9,901 bases of DNA. Source: JBDHTO01 sp039808665 (GTDB lineage Bacteria > Pseudomonadota > Alphaproteobacteria > Paracaedibacterales > JAKBAR01). The translations under genes were made by a program, and so were the position numbers. Shown here one piece after another: positions 5,947 through 9,901 of the stretch. The notes beneath the pieces are model-generated. The model saw nothing but the letters and a program-made list of their open reading frames with translations. It was not told the DNA's origin and searched no databases. Numbering within the stretch: position 1 is the first letter of the stretch; each line of letters starts with the position of its first letter. The stretch covers positions 1 through 9,901 of the forward strand of contig JBDHTO010000043.1 of the NCBI GenBank assembly GCA_039808665.1, given 5' to 3'.

Positions 5947-7302
5947 TCAACTCTCCCGCGCCTCTTTTTCCTCTCTCAAATCAACCTTACTATCTCCCAT
6001 CTTAATTTTTAGATCGGGTTCAGTTGAAAGATATCCTTTGACGCGCTTGAGTTTTGCTTCAGAGGCTTTGATATCCCCTTGACGTAGATCATATTCTGCA
6101 CTGGCCCAAAGGGCGTGTCCAGGGAGCCCTTTTTGTGCATAGGCTTTTCCAAGAAGATACCACCCAAATTCATTGCCTTCTGATGAGCGTTGTGTGATTT
6201 CTTTCAAAATACCCAGGGCTTTGTCTGGGTTGTTTCCTTTTTCTGTCAAAAGATGCGCAAGGGAAAGTTTAAGATATATGGAACGTTTTGGATTCATGGA
6301 AATGGCTTTTTCAAGGGAGGTGATCGCGCCATTTACATCGCGTTTATCCAGAAGGAGTTGCGCCTTAATTTCGAGAATGAAAGGATCGTGAGCGCGTTTT
6401 TGAATCGCTTTTTCAAGCTCTCGAATGGCTTCTTCTGTTTGATTTTGTCGCCCAAGAGCAATCGCACGTGCCATATGAGTTTCGGCACTATCTCCCTTAA
6501 AAAGATTAAGGACTTCCTTGGGGCGAAGTGTAAAGGCAAGAATTTTTGCACGTACGTGGGTATAAAGTGATTGCCACTGTTCACGATCGGACCAAACAGG
6601 AATCGATAGGGTAGCTATACGATCTTTAAGTGCGCTGATGCGGTCCGAGGTGAGGGGGTGTGTTTGGTGATAGGGATTCACATCGGGGCTGCGGTAAAGT
6701 TTTTCAAGCTTTTGTAAAAAAGATAAAAGACCCGTTGCGGGAATGCCTGCCCGTGTTAAAAGGTCAACGGCATCGGCATCAGCCTGAGTTTCTAGGTCGC
6801 GGGTATGTTTTAAAACGCTTCCCATATACATTCCCGAACCACCGGATAGCCCTGCGATAAGAGGAGCCATGTCACCTGAAGCTAGAGCGGCAACGCCTCC
6901 GAGGGCAAAGGCAATCGCGGCAACAAGCATATTCTGTGATGCCGCTTGTTCGCCACGTATCATGTGGCTTCCCTTAACGTGTGCAATTTCGTGAGCGATG
7001 ACACCCATAAATTCCTCGATAGTTTCGCATTGTTTGAAAAGACCGGAGAAAATAGCAAACTGTCCTCCTGCACCGGCGCCTGCATTTACCGTGTGATGCG
7101 CAATCAGGAAAACTTTGGGTTTAAGTGTTTTTGAGAATTGGGGGGCGGCTTTGAAGATTTTTGAAAACCAAAGGTCAAAGGCCATTTCGACCTCATCATC
7201 AAAAACAACACTTCCATCGGGAAGGTCGGGAAGAGACCACGAAACCGATGAGAGCATCACAACAGATGCCAAAAGCCTGAGTGTATGCTTCAACGGTTTC
7301 AT
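5947..7302 (-). CDS. Secreted M48-family zinc metalloprotease with TPR-like repeats (BepA-like)
   Basis: The 451-residue product has a signal peptide (MKPLKHTLRLLASVVML..., ending near residue 23) and an M48 peptidase domain (about 35-235). The zinc motif HEIAH (104-108) gives His104, Glu105 and His108; the third ligand is Glu171 in ETQADADA. A glycine/alanine-rich hydrophobic stretch (about 124-160) lies between them. THPLTSDRI (214-222) resembles the conserved His loop that acts as a switch in E. coli BepA. TPR-like helical repeats fill about 272-420. The architecture is that of BepA (YfgC), a periplasmic protease/chaperone that repairs or degrades stalled outer-membrane proteins. An upstream in-frame ATG at 7323 would overlap rne and place seven extra residues before the signal peptide. 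ATG 7302 has a strong ribosome binding site and is preferred. It is second in an operon after rne, with a 10-base gap. Confidence 0.92.
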   Translation of the reverse strand: MKPLKHTLRLLASVVMLSSVSWSLPDLPDGSVVFDDEVEMAFDLWFSKIFKAAPQFSKTLKPKVFLIAHHTVNAGAGAGGQFAIFSGLFKQCETIEEFMGVIAHEIAHVKGSHMIRGEQAASQNMLVAAIAFALGGVAALASGDMAPLIAGLSGGSGMYMGSVLKHTRDLETQADADAVDLLTRAGIPATGLLSFLQKLEKLYRSPDVNPYHQTHPLTSDRISALKDRIATLSIPVWSDREQWQSLYTHVRAKILAFTLRPKEVLNLFKGDSAETHMARAIALGRQNQTEEAIRELEKAIQKRAHDPFILEIKAQLLLDKRDVNGAITSLEKAISMNPKRSIYLKLSLAHLLTEKGNNPDKALGILKEITQRSSEGNEFGWYLLGKAYAQKGLPGHALWASAEYDLRQGDIKASEAKLKRVKGYLSTEPDLKIKMGDSKVDLREEKEARES

Positions 7303-7307
7303 GCAGA

Positions 7308-7313
7308 CCTCTT
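7308..7313 (-). promoter_or_regulatory. Ribosome binding site of the M48 gene at the rne stop
   Basis: On the minus strand AAGAGG (7313-7308) lies 5 bases before ATG 7302, and its first A is the last base of the rne TAA stop. This fixes the protease start at 7302 rather than 7323 and suggests that ribosomes finishing rne feed the next gene. Confidence 0.75.
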
Positions 7314-9532
7314 TAGGATTCAATCAAACGCTTCCACCAACCTTTTGTTTTTTTTTCTGTGGGGGTGGTGGAATCGTCTTTAGTTTTATCTTTCTCTGCT
7401 TTTTTAGGCGTCCTTGATCTCGGTGCCTTTCCCTTTTTTTCTACGTTGGACGTTCCTTCCATAATGGTTTCCGCAGAAGTTACCTTGATATCCTTGGGAA
7501 GATCGTTTGAGCTTTGGGAGGCTGCTTCTTGAGATTCTGCTCGAGCTTCACCATCTTTTTGAGGGCGACGACGGCGGCGATCACGAAAACGCCTGCGACG
7601 GCGACGCTCTCCTTTTTCCTCTGTCGTTGCGGTCGTTTCAGATGTCGGTGACTCTGTTTCCTGAGAACCCTCTTCCGCAGATGTCTCTTGCGCGTCCTTA
7701 GTCTCTAGCTTGATGACGTTATTTGTCTTTTGAGGTTTCTTATGATCCCGTTTGTCTTGATCTTTTTTCTCATGATCTTTTTTCGCAGGTCTATGTTTTG
7801 CATTTTTTTGATGTCTTTGATGGGGAGTTTCTTCTATAGAAGTTTCTTCTCCTTGGGTTTCCTCATCTAAGGGTTCATCTTTTTGTTTTTGGTCTTTTTG
7901 CTTTTGAATCTTGACCGTGTCAATTTTCGTTTCTTCGTTTTTGAGGGTAGAATCCCTTTGAACAAAAATTCTGACGTCGTAAAGAGTTTCAAGATCTATG
8001 ATCTCGCGGCGCTTATGATTCAACAGGTAAAGATCAACGTCACCGGGAACACGTGCCGTAAGCTCTGTGATTCCGCCCTGTGTACATGTCGCCTCAATCT
8101 GTCTGAGAGCAAAAAGTGCCATAGAGTTTGTGGAGCGAATGAGTCCCGTACCATGGCAGGTTTCACAAGGGCGCGTGTAGGTTTCAAGAAGGCTCGGCCT
8201 TAGGCGCTGCCTTGACATTTCAAGAAGACCAAACTGGCTAATTTTCCCAAATTGAATGCGGGCACGATCTTGTTGCGTCGATTCCTTGAGCACCCGCTCG
8301 ACTTGGTTGATGTGGTTGCGCTCATTCATATCGATAAAGTCAATCACGATAAGACCGGCAAGATCGCGAAGACGCATCTGACGTGCGATCTCTTTCGCCG
8401 CTTCGATATTGGTTTTGAGGGCGGTGTCGTCGATATGACGTTCCCTGGTGGATTTTCCTGAGTTCACATCAATCGCGACAAGAGCTTCTGTTTGCGCAAT
8501 GACAATGGATCCGCCTGAAGGGAGAGGAACAGAGGGATGCAGCATTTGATCAATCTGATCCTCAATCTTAAACTTTTGAAAGAGGGATGTGGATTTATCC
8601 TTGAACTGCTGAACTTTCTTTGCATGGCTGGGGAGCATGGTCCGCATCAAAGCCTTTGCAGACTTATAAGCATCCTCACCTTCGATAAGGATTTCCGAGA
8701 CATCTTTGTCATAGACATCCCTCAGACTGCGTTTAATCAGGTCACCCTCTTCATAGATCAGCGCAGGTGCAATAGAGCTAAGGGTTTTATCCCGAATTTC
8801 GGCCCATTGGTGAAGAAGAAAGTCAAAATCTCTCTTAATCTCAAGCTTTGTGCGTCCACTCCCTGCTGTACGCACAATAAGGCTCATGCCTTCTGGGATA
8901 TCAAAACTGTCAAGGATGGTACGCAGTCTCTTTCTGTCTTTGGGATCTTGGATTTTTCGAGAAATTCCGCCGGTGCGATTACCGGAGTTTGGCATCATGA
9001 CGCAATATTTTCCAGCAAGGGTGAGGTATGTTGTAAGAGCTGCCCCCTTGGCACCGCGTTCTTCACGGATAACTTGAACAAGCATGATTTGCTTGCGTTT
9101 AATCACTTCTTGAATTTTATAGCGATAGCGAAGGCGTGATTTTTGTGGCACCGCCTCATCGAGGACATCTTCATCTTCTGTGACACCATCCTCGGCGCTA
9201 TCCTCTCCGTCAGCAGAGGATTCTGCTTCCGCCTTTTTTGCTTCTTCGGCAGCAATTTCTGCTTCTACCTCAAGGCGATCTCCCACGGGAATTTGGTAAT
9301 AGTCAGGATGAATTTCACCAAAGGGCAAAAAACCTTGACGATTTCCACCATATTCAACGAAAGCCGCTTGGAGCGATGGCTCTATGCGTATAACTTTGGC
9401 GAGGTAGATATTGCTTTTAAGTTGTTTTTTGGAAATAGATTCCGTCTCAAAATTTTGAAGACGGACTCCGTCGATGACGGCCATACGTCGCTCTTCGCGG
9501 TGGCTCGCGTCAATAAGTAGTTTCTTAGCCAT
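7313..9532 (-). CDS. rne: Ribonuclease E
   Basis: RNase E is the main endonuclease of mRNA decay and of rRNA and tRNA processing, and scaffolds the degradosome. The 739-residue product has an S1 RNA-binding domain (about 37-155) interrupted by an acidic Glu/Ala/Asp-rich insertion (about 92-128). A 5'-sensor motif VRTAG (220-224) follows. The DNase I-like catalytic core has Asp355 in AIDVNSGK and Asp398 in VIDFIDM, and the zinc-link Cys pair CETC is at 456-459. The C-terminal third (about 530-739) is low-complexity and charged: a Lys/Asp/His-rich part, an Arg-rich RNA-binding stretch (643-656) and the ending KGWWKRLIES. A C-terminal GWW motif binds PNPase in Caulobacter RNase E. The long tail argues for RNase E rather than RNase G. 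The ATG at 9532 has only a weak, distant GGAG. It is the first gene of an operon with the M48 protease. Confidence 0.95.
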   Translation of the reverse strand: MAKKLLIDASHREERRMAVIDGVRLQNFETESISKKQLKSNIYLAKVIRIEPSLQAAFVEYGGNRQGFLPFGEIHPDYYQIPVGDRLEVEAEIAAEEAKKAEAESSADGEDSAEDGVTEDEDVLDEAVPQKSRLRYRYKIQEVIKRKQIMLVQVIREERGAKGAALTTYLTLAGKYCVMMPNSGNRTGGISRKIQDPKDRKRLRTILDSFDIPEGMSLIVRTAGSGRTKLEIKRDFDFLLHQWAEIRDKTLSSIAPALIYEEGDLIKRSLRDVYDKDVSEILIEGEDAYKSAKALMRTMLPSHAKKVQQFKDKSTSLFQKFKIEDQIDQMLHPSVPLPSGGSIVIAQTEALVAIDVNSGKSTRERHIDDTALKTNIEAAKEIARQMRLRDLAGLIVIDFIDMNERNHINQVERVLKESTQQDRARIQFGKISQFGLLEMSRQRLRPSLLETYTRPCETCHGTGLIRSTNSMALFALRQIEATCTQGGITELTARVPGDVDLYLLNHKRREIIDLETLYDVRIFVQRDSTLKNEETKIDTVKIQKQKDQKQKDEPLDEETQGEETSIEETPHQRHQKNAKHRPAKKDHEKKDQDKRDHKKPQKTNNVIKLETKDAQETSAEEGSQETESPTSETTATTEEKGERRRRRRFRDRRRRRPQKDGEARAESQEAASQSSNDLPKDIKVTSAETIMEGTSNVEKKGKAPRSRTPKKAEKDKTKDDSTTPTEKKTKGWWKRLIES
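7316..7345 (-). other. C-terminal GWW microdomain of RNase E, probable PNPase-binding site
   Basis: The last ten codons of rne encode K-G-W-W-K-R-L-I-E-S, following a Lys/Thr/Asp-rich disordered stretch. In Caulobacter crescentus a GWW motif at the same extreme C-terminal place recruits polynucleotide phosphorylase to the degradosome. Position and sequence match here; the interaction itself is inferred. Confidence 0.6.
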
Positions 9533-9901
9533 GAGGCTTTATTCTCCATGCATATGTCGCAAGACTCAGGAGCTTCCTTGGAAACGGCAGGTGCCATACG
9601 CAATGGTCCGAAGAGAAGATTAGCTGAGCCTTGAAAAAGGTTGTTTTGCTTCTTGGGAAAGAGGAGCGGAAAAATCACCGGTATAAAAACAAAATGGTCC
9701 ATGATTTTTTTAAGCTCTCGTCATATAACTTTCTCAGTTCACACCCAGTAAAACATATTTGCCCATGATTTTTCAAATAAAAAAGGATCAAATTTTTTCA
9801 AGTTGTGTCGTGAATGGGGGGGGAGCAGATGTTCGCGCCGTAGAGAGGGGAGAAAAAATTTTTGTTTATTGATAGGATGCGGATGTTCATGTGTTAGGGG
9901 T
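9533..9901 (-). other. Non-coding stretch upstream of rne, possible long 5' leader or promoter region
   Basis: These 369 bases hold no recognisable gene on either strand. They are AT-rich with several A and T runs. They include an 11-bp direct repeat CCATGATTTTT (9699-9709 and 9763-9773), the 8-bp repeat AATGGTCC (9602-9609 and 9693-9700), and a run of eight G (9816-9823). I could not find a confident -35/-10 pair; TTGAAA-like and TATATG-like elements on the minus strand are poorly spaced. In E. coli, rne has a long 5' untranslated region used for autoregulation; a similar role here is only a suggestion. The upstream gene, if any, is outside the window. Confidence 0.4.

Noticed and set aside
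8537..9139. 200-residue plus-strand frame antisense to rne
   Set aside because: It lies entirely within strongly supported RNase E coding sequence (S1 and catalytic domains); it is a shadow frame with Cys-rich, family-less sequence.
9548..9634. 28-residue plus-strand frame (MHMSQDSGASLE...)
   Set aside because: Very short, with no ribosome binding site or known family; it lies in the rne upstream region.
9382..9702. 106-residue frame on the minus strand starting upstream of rne (MDHFVFIPVIFPLLF...)
   Set aside because: It runs out of frame into the start of rne, has no family resemblance that I recognise and no ribosome binding site; a chance frame in an AT-rich leader is more likely.
9816..9823. 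Run of eight G as a phase-variable tract
   Set aside because: It is not inside or directly before any recognisable gene in the window, so no switching effect can be argued.

Overview
The window looks like alphaproteobacterial chromosome of moderate to low GC. The evidence is an SH3-repeat periplasmic protein of the kind common in alphaproteobacteria, a fumC plus ribbon-helix-helix (RHH) gene pair of alphaproteobacterial type, and an RNase E with an acidic insertion in its S1 domain and a C-terminal GWW motif as in Caulobacter. The base composition is well below that of most free-living alphaproteobacteria and would fit a Holosporales- or Rickettsiales-like lineage. That placement is inference; there is no rRNA or lineage marker here.

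Layout. Positions 1-756 (+) hold the 3' end of a multicopper oxidase whose copper-binding C-terminus runs directly into a CopB-like outer-membrane barrel. A good sigma70-type promoter (787-815) precedes a secreted two-SH3-domain protein (853-1596, +). Convergent to it is a compact pair on the minus strand: fumC (class II fumarase, 1842-3236), then a 74-residue RHH protein (1614-1838) starting 3 bases after the fumC stop. An 80-bp divergent spacer separates fumC from tadA (3317-3751, +). The tRNA-Leu(CAA) gene (3753-3839, minus) lies one base beyond the tadA stop, tail to tail, with its own strong promoter at 3852-3879. Then come ruvC (3908-4417, +), without ruvAB, and an MscS-type channel with a C-terminal cyclic-nucleotide-binding domain (4525-5934, +). 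Convergent to this is a minus-strand operon: rne (7313-9532), then a secreted M48 metalloprotease with TPR-like repeats (5947-7302), whose ribosome binding site begins on the last base of the rne stop. Upstream of rne, 9533-9901 contains no recognisable gene and may be a leader or promoter region.

Most genes are housekeeping: TCA cycle, tRNA modification, Holliday junction resolution, RNA decay, envelope protein quality control. The features most worth a second look are the oxidase-barrel fusion at the left edge, the ligand-gated-type MscS channel, the tight tadA/tRNA-Leu arrangement and the long non-coding stretch before rne. I see no mobile element, CRISPR array, phage gene or defence system, and no evidence of a wholly new multi-gene system.
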